From Sphingomonadales bacterium (GTDB lineage Bacteria; Pseudomonadota; Alphaproteobacteria; Sphingomonadales; Sphingomonadaceae), in NCBI GenBank assembly GCA_025351405.1, contig JANXVZ010000010.1:1-64000 (forward strand): DNA of 64,000 nucleotides, in the 5' to 3' direction. Positions 15,207 to 23,243 of this stretch are shown here, one piece after another (positions within the stretch are counted from its first letter, which is position 1; each line of letters starts with the position of its first letter). The notes beneath the pieces were generated by a model that saw only the letters and a program-made list of their open reading frames with translations, was not told the DNA's origin and ran no database searches. A program made the position numbers and the translations under genes.

Positions 15207-15785
15207 CACGCCGGCCCTGCCGCGCCGCGAAACCCGTGAACGCGAAGCCGGCAACGAGCAGGCTCCACAGGCTCGGCTCGGGTATGGCCGCAGTCCCCAG
15301 CGCCTGGATGTCGACAATAGTTCCCATGTTCCCAGGATCATCGAAATACAGCGCCACCGGGGAAAGATAAGACAGCTTCCCGCAACGCCGACCCAGGAAA
15401 TCGTCGTTGAATCGCCGTGCATACCGACAATCGTAAACGCTGGCCGGGGCGTAGATCGAGAATTTCAGGGAACTCGCTGTCACATAAGGACGCCGCATGA
15501 ACCCGCGGTCGACGCCCGTCTCCGGATAGCAATATCCCTGGAAGGCACTGTCGTTGTAGAACTCCCTGATGGGAGCCCCCGGCGAGAAGCCGTAATAGTA
15601 ATACACTTCATCCGGGTTGAAATATAAGGAATATGGGGGCGGCGCGACCCCAGAGAAGGATATCAGATAGTTGGTGTAATGGTTTCCGCCGGCGGGTCGA
15701 AAGAACGTATATATTCGGCACGGCCGGCCACGCTGAAGCCCGTGATCATGACAAGGACAACAAATCGTCCAACCCTGCCAACCAT
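15181..15785 (-). pseudogene. PEP-CTERM sorting-domain protein interrupted by a one-base frameshift
   Basis: Two frames together make one protein. The first begins at ATG 15785, seven bases after a GAGGAG site (15793-15798), encodes a signal peptide (MVGRVGRFVVLVMITGFSVA, then GRAEYIRSFDPPA), and hits a stop at about 15663. The second carries the rest (NHYTNYLISFSGVAPPP onward) and ends in a PEP-CTERM tail: IPEPSLWSLLVAGFAFTGFA, then an Arg-containing end. One extra base near 15686-15696 would join them. Exosortase systems use such tails to sort proteins to the surface; no exosortase is visible here. The body has many Tyr residues and paired Cys and resembles nothing I can name. Base composition is lower in GC than its neighbours. 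A sequencing error or a real mutation would look the same. Confidence 0.75.
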
Positions 15786-15892
15786 CGCACTGCTCCTCGA
15801 CAACGCCCGTGCATCTCGAAATCGATGGACATTCAATATACCATGACGCCCGACTTGCGGATAGCACGGCCGGCGGCTGGGGCCGCTCGCGC

Positions 15893-15919
15893 TAAGCCTC
15901 TGCCCGGGCTCGCCGTAAA
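15893..15919 (+). promoter_or_regulatory. Sigma-28 (FliA) promoter for motAB
   Basis: The site reads TAAG, 15 bases, GCCGTAAA. Spacing is exact; the -35 differs from TAAA at one base, and the -10 keeps GCCG and the final AA of GCCGATAA. The predicted start is near 15926, giving a leader of about 44 bases before motA. Stator genes are late, FliA-dependent genes in many bacteria. Confidence 0.68.
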
Positions 15920-15969
15920 CCCTTGCGTTACCAGCACAGCAGCGCCGCGAGGGAGCATGATCGACACCC

Positions 15970-16836
15970 ATGATCTCGGTAATCGGCCTTGTCGTGCTGC
16001 TCGTCATGGTATTCGGTGGCTTTGCGTTGACCGGCGGCAATATCGCGGTGGTGCTGGAGGCGCTGCCGCATGAAATGCTCATCATCGGCGGCGCCGCCGC
16101 GGGCGCGACGCTCGTCGCCACCGATCTGCGCGGCATAAAGGCCATCGGTGGCGGTTTCGTTGCCATCGTCAAGGGGCCGAAATACAAGAAGGCCGATTAT
16201 TCCGCCGCCATCTACCTGACCGCGCGGCTGATGAAGATGTTCCGCAATGATGGCGCCGTCGCCGTCGAGCCACACATCGAAGACCCCAAATCAAGCAGCA
16301 TCTTTGCCGATTACCCGCAGTTCCTGAAGGACGAGGTGTTCATGCACCTGCTGACCGATTCGTTGCGATTGCTGGTCGTCTCCACCGGCAACCTAAGCCC
16401 GCACGCCGTCGAGGATGTCATCGATACCGCCATCGAAAGCCATCACAACGCCGCGCTCAAGCCCGTCGAACGGCTGCAGACCATGTCGGATGCCCTGCCC
16501 GCGCTTGGCATCGTCGCCGCCGTGCTCGGCGTCATCAAGACAATGGCGTCGATCGACAAGCCGCCCGCCATCCTTGGTGGCATGATCGGATCGGCCCTCG
16601 TCGGCACCTTTCTCGGCGTGCTGCTCAGCTATGGCATCGTCGGGCCATGCGCGACCCGGCTCAAATCGGTCATCGATGCCGATGGTGAAATCTATCTCGT
16701 CGTCCGCCGCGTCATCGTCGCCAGCCTGAAGGGCCAGCCGCAACCGCTGGTCATCGAGGCGGCGCGCACTGCCATCGGGCCGGACAACCAGCCAAGCTTT
16801 TCCGAAATCTTCGATGGGCTGCGCGCCGTCAAATGA
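15970..16836 (+). CDS. motA: Flagellar motor stator protein MotA
   Basis: A 288-residue inner-membrane stator subunit with four membrane segments: two near the N-terminus (ISVIGLVVLLVMVFGGFALT and the MLIIGGAAAGATLVAT region), a long cytoplasmic loop with the torque-generating charged region (FLKDEVFMHLLTDSLRLLVV), and two C-terminal ones (ALPALGIVAAVLGVIKTMAS and GTFLGVLLSYGIVGP). With MotB it forms the proton channel that turns the rotor. Length matches the proton-driven MotA type. The nearest GGGAG is 14 bases upstream, a long spacing. It overlaps motB by four bases. Confidence 0.95.
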   Translation: MISVIGLVVLLVMVFGGFALTGGNIAVVLEALPHEMLIIGGAAAGATLVATDLRGIKAIGGGFVAIVKGPKYKKADYSAAIYLTARLMKMFRNDGAVAVEPHIEDPKSSSIFADYPQFLKDEVFMHLLTDSLRLLVVSTGNLSPHAVEDVIDTAIESHHNAALKPVERLQTMSDALPALGIVAAVLGVIKTMASIDKPPAILGGMIGSALVGTFLGVLLSYGIVGPCATRLKSVIDADGEIYLVVRRVIVASLKGQPQPLVIEAARTAIGPDNQPSFSEIFDGLRAVK

Positions 16837-17708
16837 AACCCGAACTCCACATCGAACCCGAGATCATCATCCGCAAGGTCAAGAACCACCATGCAGCGCA
16901 CCATGGTGGCGCATGGAAGATCGCCTATGCCGATTTCGTCACCGCGATGATGGCGTTCTTCATGCTGTTGTGGATCATCGGCGCCACCAACGAGGACCAG
17001 CGCAAGGGTATCGCCGACTATTTCACACCCACTATCATCCAGATGAAGAACTCCGGTGGCTCCAACGGCGTCATGGGCGGCCGTTCGCTGCAGTCGCAGG
17101 ACGGCGTCGCGCCGCATGCCGCCATGAGCGGGCCGCGCCCGGTATCGGTCGCCGGGGGTGGTGGTGGCGGCACGATGACGGCCGACAGCGCCTCGCAGGA
17201 CAGCCAGACGTCTCCCGGCAATCGTCGCGCCGCCGACGAAAAGCGCTTCCGCATGGTCGAACGCATCGTCGCGGCGAGGCTGGCCGGAGATCCGACCTTG
17301 AAGGGCCTCAAATCGCAGGTGCGTTTCGTTCGCACCCATGACGGCCTGCAGATCGACATGGTCGAGCGCGCCGATTTCGCCATGTTCGGTATCGGCACCA
17401 GCGTGTTCAGCCCGGATGCGACGAGACTGGTGCGCAGCGTCGCCGCCGCGATTGCAGAAACGCCCAATCGCCTGACGGTGCGCGGCCACACCGATTCGAT
17501 CGGCTATGCCAAGGGTGGCGCCAACAACTGGACCCTTTCCACCGCCCGCGCCGATGCCACGCGCCGGGCGCTGGCCGCCGCCGGGATAGACGAAGCGCGC
17601 TTCCGACGCATCGAGGGGGTTGCCGATACCGACCCCTTCAACCCGCTGGACCGCGCCGACCCGCGCAACCGTCGGATCAGCGTGACCCTGTTGTTCAGGG
17701 ACGTATGA
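16833..17708 (+). CDS. motB: Flagellar motor stator protein MotB
   Basis: A 291-residue stator subunit. After a basic cytoplasmic start (RKVKNHHAAHHGGAWKIAYA) there is one membrane helix carrying the proton-binding Asp34 in YADFVTAMMAFFMLLWIIGA. A plug/linker follows, with a Gly-rich low-complexity part, then an OmpA-like peptidoglycan-binding domain (VRGHTDSIGYAKGGANNWTL and a terminal DPRNRRISVTLLF). It anchors the MotA/B complex to the wall. It is cotranscribed with motA and ends 11 bases from the convergent polysaccharide-export gene. Confidence 0.95.
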   Translation: MKPELHIEPEIIIRKVKNHHAAHHGGAWKIAYADFVTAMMAFFMLLWIIGATNEDQRKGIADYFTPTIIQMKNSGGSNGVMGGRSLQSQDGVAPHAAMSGPRPVSVAGGGGGGTMTADSASQDSQTSPGNRRAADEKRFRMVERIVAARLAGDPTLKGLKSQVRFVRTHDGLQIDMVERADFAMFGIGTSVFSPDATRLVRSVAAAIAETPNRLTVRGHTDSIGYAKGGANNWTLSTARADATRRALAAAGIDEARFRRIEGVADTDPFNPLDRADPRNRRISVTLLFRDV

Positions 17709-17719
17709 AGCCGCCCGCC

Positions 17720-20521
17720 TCAGCGTGTCGCCAGGATCGCCACGGTTGCGATGGATGTCAGCAGCGAGCCGATGATCCCGGTCACGTCGCGTGCCACTTC
17801 AAGACCATAAAGCGGATCGATGTTCTTGGGCACGATGATCGTCGAGCCGGGCGGGATGACAATATTCTCGCTTCGGCTCCAGCCGTGTGCGGTCAGCACC
17901 GGCTGGGCGCTGCCGTTGGGCAATACCAGGTAGATGCGCTTGCGATCCGCGGTGGACTGCGTGCCGCCGGTTTCGCGCATATAGGCCGCGGCAGACTTGC
18001 CGGGGATGAACTGCAGGGCGCCCGGATTGGCGACATCGCCCAGCGCCAGCACAAAGTTTGGCCGCTTGGGCATGACGATGGCGTCGCCGCTTTCCAGTAC
18101 GGTATCGAGGTCGGGACGCTTTGCCAGCACACGCGGATCGGCCTCGACGACCACGCGGCCAGGCGCCTCGACGGTGCTGAGCTGCGCAATCAGCTGTTGC
18201 CCCGCGACGATCGACCCGCCGCTTGAATCCTTGCTGCGCGCAGCCACCGCCAGCAACGACGTCGAAAGCTCCCGGCTGGCACGGCGAAGGCCCTCCTGCT
18301 GGAGTTCCTTGACGCTGCGGCGGGTGAAGATGGCGCCATATGGGTAGGCCAACGGCGACAGGCCACCGGCGCGCACCACCAGCTGTGCAAGCGTCTCGCC
18401 CTTGCGGATCGAATACAGGCCAGGGCGGTTGAACTCGCCGGTCAGCAGCACGCCACCGGCCTCGAACTGGGGCTGGGCGGCGTTGAAGCGCAGATCGTCG
18501 CCAGCGCGCACGCGGGTGGCAGCCATCGCGTTCGGGACGCCATCGACGGAAACGCGCTGTTGCGTCACCGTACCATCGGTCGAAGACGTCAGATCAAGGG
18601 TCAACGCCGTTGTCTGGCCAAGCAAGCCTTCGGCGACCATTGCAACATCATTGGCGCTGATCGACCCGGCGATGGGATAGACGCCAGGACGCCGCACCGC
18701 GCCACCGATAGACACCGAATTTTCGATCAGCACCGGCAACAGCTCCGGTTCCTCCTCGAACACGGCCGGGCAGCGACCCGGGGTCAGAATGCGGCGCGTC
18801 GAATAGCCAAGACTGGGATCAGTGACCGTCAGACTGTCATCGGGCGTCTCCGGCGCTGCCGGGCGGCGCTGCACCCCGACATCGTCGGCGCCGGTGCGGA
18901 AGGTGGTTTCTCCGCCGCGGCTGCCACTGGTGAGGCCGCCGCCTGTCGCCGCGACTTCGCTGCGACCGCCGCGCTCGACAATGAAGGATGATCGGGTGGC
19001 AACGTTGAAGCGTGTCGACTGGCCATCGCGCACCAGCGCCTCCAGCCGGTCGAGCGATGCGCAGTCGGGCAGACTGTTGGGCTGGCCCAATACCGTGCGG
19101 CGGACAGGCGTTGTGTTGAGGAAGTCGACATCCTGCCGGCTGAACACATACAGACGGTCATCACTGCGCAGCGATATGCCCGGACGTGTTGCCAACGCAC
19201 TGAGCAGATTGACCGGCTGGAAAACCCGCGCCGAAGTGGCGGGATCGCGCCGGATAAGCACGGCCATCGGCAGGTAGGTATCGGCGCGCAAGTCGCTGAC
19301 ATCACCGAGCAGGTCGTGGACCGTCGGCGCCGACACCAGCGCCCGTGCGCCGGGGTTGGACACATAGCCGCGCAGCACGACACGCCCGGATGCTCCGCCG
19401 GCGCTGCCGCCTGTCACCTGGACGCCGTCGCCGGGTTGCAGTGCCGTACTCACCGCGGCGGCGCGGACGAATTGCTCGCTGCCGTCGGCGTTGATGCGGC
19501 TGATGGCAATCTGGTTGCCGCGTGGGCGCAAGGCACCGCCGGCATAGGCAAGCGCATTGCTGAGCGAAGTGCCCTTGCGGATTTCATAGATGCCGGGTCT
19601 CGCCACGTTGCCGGCGATCGCGACGGTATCGCCGATGACCGGTACGATGATGCGATCGCCGTCACGCAGTCGCACCAGCGGCGGGCTGCCGATGCCCAGC
19701 AAGCCGTAGAGATCGACATTGAGGCTGCCACCGCCGCGCACGATGCGGACATTGCGCAGCGAACCCGATCGCCGCACACCGCCGGCCTGCGCCAGGGCCG
19801 AGCTGATGTCGCTCAGTGATGTCAGGTTATACTGGCCGGGACGATCGACTTCGCCGCCGACGAATACCGTGACAGCGCGCACCGATCCCAGCGATACATA
19901 GACTTCGGTGCCAAGCAGCGTGCGCCGTGTGGCGGACTGCAAGTCGCGGCGTACGGCGCCGATCGAGCGGCCGGCAGCCTGGATCGGGGGCAATGTGCCC
20001 ACCACCAACCGGCCTTCGCGATCGATTCGCGCCGTCTTGCTGTCGTTGGTGGCGCCCTGGAACTGGACGACAACATCGTCGCCGATGCCCATGACATAGT
20101 CGTCGCCGACCGCACCCGTCAGCCCGCCGCCGGACTGCACCGACTGGAAAAGGTCATAACCGAACTGCCGCAGCGTCGGGTCCGAAAGGCGTTCGCGAAA
20201 CTCGCGCTCGACCGGGGATGGCTGGTAAAGCTTGGCAAGCCCGGCCCGCGCCTGGGCACGCCGCAATTCCTGCTCCTCGAGCGTGTCGAGCTTTTGCCCG
20301 CGCAGGACATCGGATGCCGCATTGCCGCGGTCATCGCCATTGTCGCGGGCCCGGTCGAGCGCACCGGACGGGTTCGCGGTGCTGGAATTGCCGAGCGAAC
20401 TCTGGACTTGCTGCAATATCTTGGGATCGAGAGTCTGCGCCGAAAGCGAGGTCGTAAGTGCCGCGAGCGCAACGCCACCAGACAAGAACAAGACAGCATG
20501 ACGCCGAAAACCACTATGCAT
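17720..20521 (-). CDS. Large multi-SLBB polysaccharide export outer-membrane protein
   Basis: A 933-residue secreted protein with a signal peptide (LFLSGGVALAALTTSLSAQT). It has a polysaccharide-export (Wza/BexD-type) domain at about 140-230 (DYVMGIGDDVVVQFQG, REGRLVVGTLPPIQAAGRSI) followed by several SLBB-like repeats marked by VFVGGEVDRPGQYNLTSLSD, VAIAGNVARPGIYEIRKGTS, VSIGGAVRRPGVYPIAGSIS and VLLTGEFNRPGLYSIRKGET. A hydrophobic C-terminal segment (VTGIIGSLLTSIATVAILAT) could cross the outer membrane. Standard Wza is about 380 residues, so this is the long multi-SLBB form found in several proteobacteria. No polymerase, chain-length regulator or glycosyltransferase is nearby. Confidence 0.88.
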   Translation of the reverse strand: MHSGFRRHAVLFLSGGVALAALTTSLSAQTLDPKILQQVQSSLGNSSTANPSGALDRARDNGDDRGNAASDVLRGQKLDTLEEQELRRAQARAGLAKLYQPSPVEREFRERLSDPTLRQFGYDLFQSVQSGGGLTGAVGDDYVMGIGDDVVVQFQGATNDSKTARIDREGRLVVGTLPPIQAAGRSIGAVRRDLQSATRRTLLGTEVYVSLGSVRAVTVFVGGEVDRPGQYNLTSLSDISSALAQAGGVRRSGSLRNVRIVRGGGSLNVDLYGLLGIGSPPLVRLRDGDRIIVPVIGDTVAIAGNVARPGIYEIRKGTSLSNALAYAGGALRPRGNQIAISRINADGSEQFVRAAAVSTALQPGDGVQVTGGSAGGASGRVVLRGYVSNPGARALVSAPTVHDLLGDVSDLRADTYLPMAVLIRRDPATSARVFQPVNLLSALATRPGISLRSDDRLYVFSRQDVDFLNTTPVRRTVLGQPNSLPDCASLDRLEALVRDGQSTRFNVATRSSFIVERGGRSEVAATGGGLTSGSRGGETTFRTGADDVGVQRRPAAPETPDDSLTVTDPSLGYSTRRILTPGRCPAVFEEEPELLPVLIENSVSIGGAVRRPGVYPIAGSISANDVAMVAEGLLGQTTALTLDLTSSTDGTVTQQRVSVDGVPNAMAATRVRAGDDLRFNAAQPQFEAGGVLLTGEFNRPGLYSIRKGETLAQLVVRAGGLSPLAYPYGAIFTRRSVKELQQEGLRRASRELSTSLLAVAARSKDSSGGSIVAGQQLIAQLSTVEAPGRVVVEADPRVLAKRPDLDTVLESGDAIVMPKRPNFVLALGDVANPGALQFIPGKSAAAYMRETGGTQSTADRKRIYLVLPNGSAQPVLTAHGWSRSENIVIPPGSTIIVPKNIDPLYGLEVARDVTGIIGSLLTSIATVAILATR

Positions 20522-20544
20522 TATTGTTCCCGAACTCGCTCGTG

Positions 20545-20563
20545 CCGTAAATGGCGTTTACGG
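20545..20563. promoter_or_regulatory. Palindrome CCGTAAATGGCGTTTACGG upstream of the export gene
   Basis: A perfect 7-5-7 inverted repeat ends 24 bases before the start of the SLBB export gene, within a 172-base non-coding stretch (20522-20693). Position and symmetry suit an operator for a dimeric repressor or activator. The regulator is unknown; the rest of the stretch shows nothing else clear. Confidence 0.4.
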
Positions 20564-20693
20564 GCGCTGCAGGGCAGCGTCAACGCATCCTGCCCCGCAA
20601 CCCGTCGATCCCGAGCGTCGGCGATCCGAGGTTGAAATCGGCAAAAATCACATAGCGCGCCGCGCCGATTGCCCCCCCGGCCGTGAATGCTGC

Positions 20694-20912
20694 TCAAAGA
20701 GCGTTGACGGCCGCGACCACCCGGTGATCCGCCGCAACAAGCTGGCGCTGGCCAGTGTCGGCATGATGGACGATGGCGAGATCGGCATGGCTAAATCGGT
20801 CACCCAGCGTGCCCTTGCCTTGCGTGCCGCCCGACGGGACAATCCACAGGACCGCCGCGAACACCGCGACTGCGGCCCCTCGTCGTGCAACTTTGACATC
20901 GCGCGCGGCCAT
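20694..20912 (-). CDS. Small hypothetical protein with one membrane or signal segment
   Basis: A 72-residue frame starting at ATG 20912 with a GGAG site seven bases upstream. The N-terminus has basic residues followed by a hydrophobic stretch (RRGAAVAVFAAVLWIVPSGG), then a polar tail containing two His pairs or triplets (ADLAIVHHADTGQRQ). I do not recognise a family. It reads in the same direction as the export gene 172 bases downstream. The ribosome-binding site and leader argue for a real gene, but the length is within the range of chance frames in GC-rich DNA. If it is not real, 20522-21068 is a 547-base stretch holding only the palindrome at 20545. Confidence 0.4.
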   Translation of the reverse strand: MAARDVKVARRGAAVAVFAAVLWIVPSGGTQGKGTLGDRFSHADLAIVHHADTGQRQLVAADHRVVAAVNAL

Positions 20913-21068
20913 TTAACACTCCGAATCAACAACACTTGCAAGGCGATCAACATAGCATTCACTACGTTGCAAACCTGTGAACGGCTGACCCGGCAAAAGG
21001 TTCAACGCCATCCACTTCGCTAGTGCAGCATAATCGTCGCCGACGACGTTGGTCAAGTCGTCGCTTGA

Positions 21069-21947
21069 TCAGGTCCTCCGGTTAACAAGTGCTGAATAGT
21101 CGTCGGCAAGTTGCCGGGTCAATGCACCGACCTCGAAATTCCAGGGGCCGATTTCAGCCAGCGGCGTAACTTCGGCGGCGCTTCCGGTCAGGAATGCCTG
21201 TTCAAAACCTTCAAGCTCTTCTGGCCAGATCGTGCGCTCGATAACTTCGATACCGCGGCGTTTCGCCAGGCCGATGACAGTACGGCGGGTGATACCGTCG
21301 AGAAAGCAATCCGGCGTCGGGGTGTGCAACGCCCCGTCCTTCAAGAAAAACACATTGGCGCCGGTTGCTTCCGCGACCTGGCCGCGCCAGTCCAGCATAA
21401 GTGCATCGTTGTAACCCGCATCCTCGGCTGCGTGCTTCGACATGGTGCAGATCATGTACAAGCCGGCAGCCTTTGATTTGGTCGGCGCGGTGTAAGGCGC
21501 GGGACGCCGCCAGGGCGCGATATTCAACCGCAAGCCCTTGGCCAGCGCTTCCGCACCGAAATAGGCGCCCCATTCCCAGCAGGCGATCGCCAGGTGCGGC
21601 TTGGTGCGCTGGGCCGAAACGCCCATCTGCTCGGATCCCCGCCAGGCAATCGGGCGAACATAGGCATTGGTCAGGCCGTTTGCCTTGACGGTTTCATTGC
21701 ATGCAGCGTCGATCTGCTCGCGGCTCCACGGCAGCGTGAATCCCAGGATCTTGGCCGAATCGATCAACCTCTGACTGTGCTGCGAAAGTTCGAAAATCTC
21801 GCCATCGTAGCAACGCTCGCCTTCGAACACCGCGCTGGCATAATGCATCGCGTGGGTGAGGATGTGGACGTTGGCGTCGCGCCATGGCCGCAATGCCCCG
21901 TCGAACCAGATGAAGCCATCGCGGTTGTCGAAAGTGGCGTCGTTCAT
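21069..21947 (-). CDS. ilvE: Branched-chain amino acid aminotransferase
   Basis: A 292-residue class IV PLP-dependent aminotransferase that interconverts Leu, Ile and Val with their 2-oxo acids. Family marks are IWFDGALRPWRDANVHILTH near the N-terminus, the Lys-containing APTKSKAAGLYMICTMSKHA segment, and the cofactor-phosphate region EATGANVFFLKDGALHTPT. ATG 21947 has an AGGA site seven bases upstream and begins at the conserved N-terminus; an in-frame start at 21980 adds 11 unrelated residues. It is divergent from a MarR-type regulator, with a strong palindrome between them that may control both. Confidence 0.93.
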   Translation of the reverse strand: MNDATFDNRDGFIWFDGALRPWRDANVHILTHAMHYASAVFEGERCYDGEIFELSQHSQRLIDSAKILGFTLPWSREQIDAACNETVKANGLTNAYVRPIAWRGSEQMGVSAQRTKPHLAIACWEWGAYFGAEALAKGLRLNIAPWRRPAPYTAPTKSKAAGLYMICTMSKHAAEDAGYNDALMLDWRGQVAEATGANVFFLKDGALHTPTPDCFLDGITRRTVIGLAKRRGIEVIERTIWPEELEGFEQAFLTGSAAEVTPLAEIGPWNFEVGALTRQLADDYSALVNRRT

Positions 21948-21972
21948 CACGTTTCCTGCCCAGTCATTGCGC

Positions 21973-21992
21973 GTCGGCACAAATTTGCCGAC
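21973..21992. promoter_or_regulatory. Palindrome GTCGGCACAAATTTGCCGAC between ilvE and the marR gene, likely operator
   Basis: A 20-base near-perfect inverted repeat (seven paired bases each side, eight of ten positions overall) in the 88-base gap between two divergent genes, one of which encodes a MarR-type repressor. MarR proteins usually bind such 16-20-base palindromes next to their own gene. Binding is inferred. Confidence 0.6.
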
Positions 21993-22035
21993 TCATTGTT
22001 GCGCCGGGCTAGAAAGATGTGCAAGATATGTCAAC

Positions 22036-22581
22036 ATGACTGTCCCAAATTCCCGTTCCGCTGCCGCGCGTCCCGACGTCCGTGCCAGCCCGCCGCGCCT
22101 CGCCGCCGTCGCGTCGCCGCTGTATCTGCGCGAAGATGAAATCCGCCGCGGCATCGAACTGCTGTATTTCGGCTATACCTCGATGGTGCGGGGTGCCGAC
22201 GCCATACTTGCCCGCGAAGGCTTTGGCCGCGCCCATCACCGTGCGCTGTATTTCATCGCGCGGCGGCCCGGGATGGCCGTCGGCGACCTTTTGCGCCTGC
22301 TCGCCATCACCAAACAGTCGCTAGGCCGGGTGCTGACCGAACTGCAAGGCAAGGGGCTTGTTGAACAAAGCATCGGCACCACCGATCGGCGCCAGCGGTT
22401 GTTGCGCCTGACCAAATCCGGTGAGAGTCTCGAGGCGGCGTTGTTTGCCGAACTCGAAACCGGCATGGCCGCCGCTTATGGCGAGGCCGGGCAATCCGCC
22501 GTTACCGGCTTCTGGTCGGTGCTGATCGGACTTATCCCGGCCGCCGATCGCGCCCTTGTCGAGGGCCTGCGCCAGCGTTGA
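22036..22581 (+). CDS. MarR family transcriptional regulator
   Basis: A 181-residue winged-helix regulator. The MarR core spans about residues 40-150: an N-terminal dimerisation helix (RRGIELLYFGYTSMVRGADA), the recognition region AITKQSLGRVLTELQGKGLV and the wing EQSIGTTDRRQRLLRLTKSG. Such proteins are dimeric repressors released by small molecules or oxidation. It is divergent from ilvE over an 88-base gap with a 20-base palindrome. The first ~35 residues are low-complexity. Its stop overlaps an open frame leading into the OmpA-like gene. Confidence 0.9.
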   Translation: MTVPNSRSAAARPDVRASPPRLAAVASPLYLREDEIRRGIELLYFGYTSMVRGADAILAREGFGRAHHRALYFIARRPGMAVGDLLRLLAITKQSLGRVLTELQGKGLVEQSIGTTDRRQRLLRLTKSGESLEAALFAELETGMAAAYGEAGQSAVTGFWSVLIGLIPAADRALVEGLRQR

Positions 22582-22655
22582 GGGCCCGAACCCCGGGGTC
22601 GGCATTGCCTTCCGGCGTGGGCTGCGGCATTCTGGCCGCGTTGGGAGTCACCGAA

Positions 22656-23225
22656 ATGCGGTTTGCCGGCGTTTTCGCAATCGCCATTGTTTCGCTCAGC
22701 GCGGGCACCCGTGCCGGCGAGCCGCCACCGCAATACAGTGTCGAGGACGTGCAGAAGGCCTTTGACCCTGCAACGAGCGATAGCCCCGCAACGACACCCG
22801 GCAACCGCCGGGCGCCCCGCACCGGCGACACCCGCAGTTTCAGCCTCGCCCGGCCAGCCAACCCGGACAAGGCCGCCGCGAGGCCTGCACTGACCAAGGA
22901 CCTGCTGATCACCTTTGCCAACGCGTCGTCGGAATTGACACCGCAGGCCAAGTCCAACGCACGCATCGTTGCCAATGCCCTGACCAGCGGCAAGCTCGCG
23001 ACGGCGCGCTTTGCGATCGATGGCCACACCAATGCCGTCGGCAATCGCGCCTATAACCTGGCACTGTCGGAATCGCGCGCGCGTGCCGTTGCCGACGCCA
23101 TCGTCAGTTACGGCGTCGATCGGTCGCGGCTGGAGGTTCATGGCTATGGTTTCGACCGGCTATTGAAACCCGGCGCGCCACAGGCCCCGGAAAATCGCCG
23201 TGTCGAAGCAAGGCTGCTGAAATAG
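22656..23225 (+). CDS. OmpA-family peptidoglycan-binding protein
   Basis: A 189-residue protein with a signal peptide (MRFAGVFAIAIVSLSAGTRA), a Pro/Thr-rich linker, and a C-terminal OmpA-like domain from about residue 85: LLITFANASSELTPQAKSNA, FAIDGHTNAVGNRAYNLALS and YGFDRLLKPGAPQAPENRRV. OmpA-like domains bind peptidoglycan. No beta-barrel is present and there is no lipobox, so it is probably a soluble periplasmic protein. ATG 22656 is chosen over an open frame back to 22578 because it starts the signal peptide and has GGGAG upstream. Confidence 0.85.
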   Translation: MRFAGVFAIAIVSLSAGTRAGEPPPQYSVEDVQKAFDPATSDSPATTPGNRRAPRTGDTRSFSLARPANPDKAAARPALTKDLLITFANASSELTPQAKSNARIVANALTSGKLATARFAIDGHTNAVGNRAYNLALSESRARAVADAIVSYGVDRSRLEVHGYGFDRLLKPGAPQAPENRRVEARLLK

Positions 23226-23243
23226 GCCGGCCTGGTACGGCGC

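Noticed and set aside
15957-16073. ATG at 15957 with a close GGGAG, suggesting another gene start before motA
   Set aside because: The frame is different from motA, becomes Arg- and Cys-rich nonsense over motA codons and soon stops. The GGGAG may serve motA at a long spacing.
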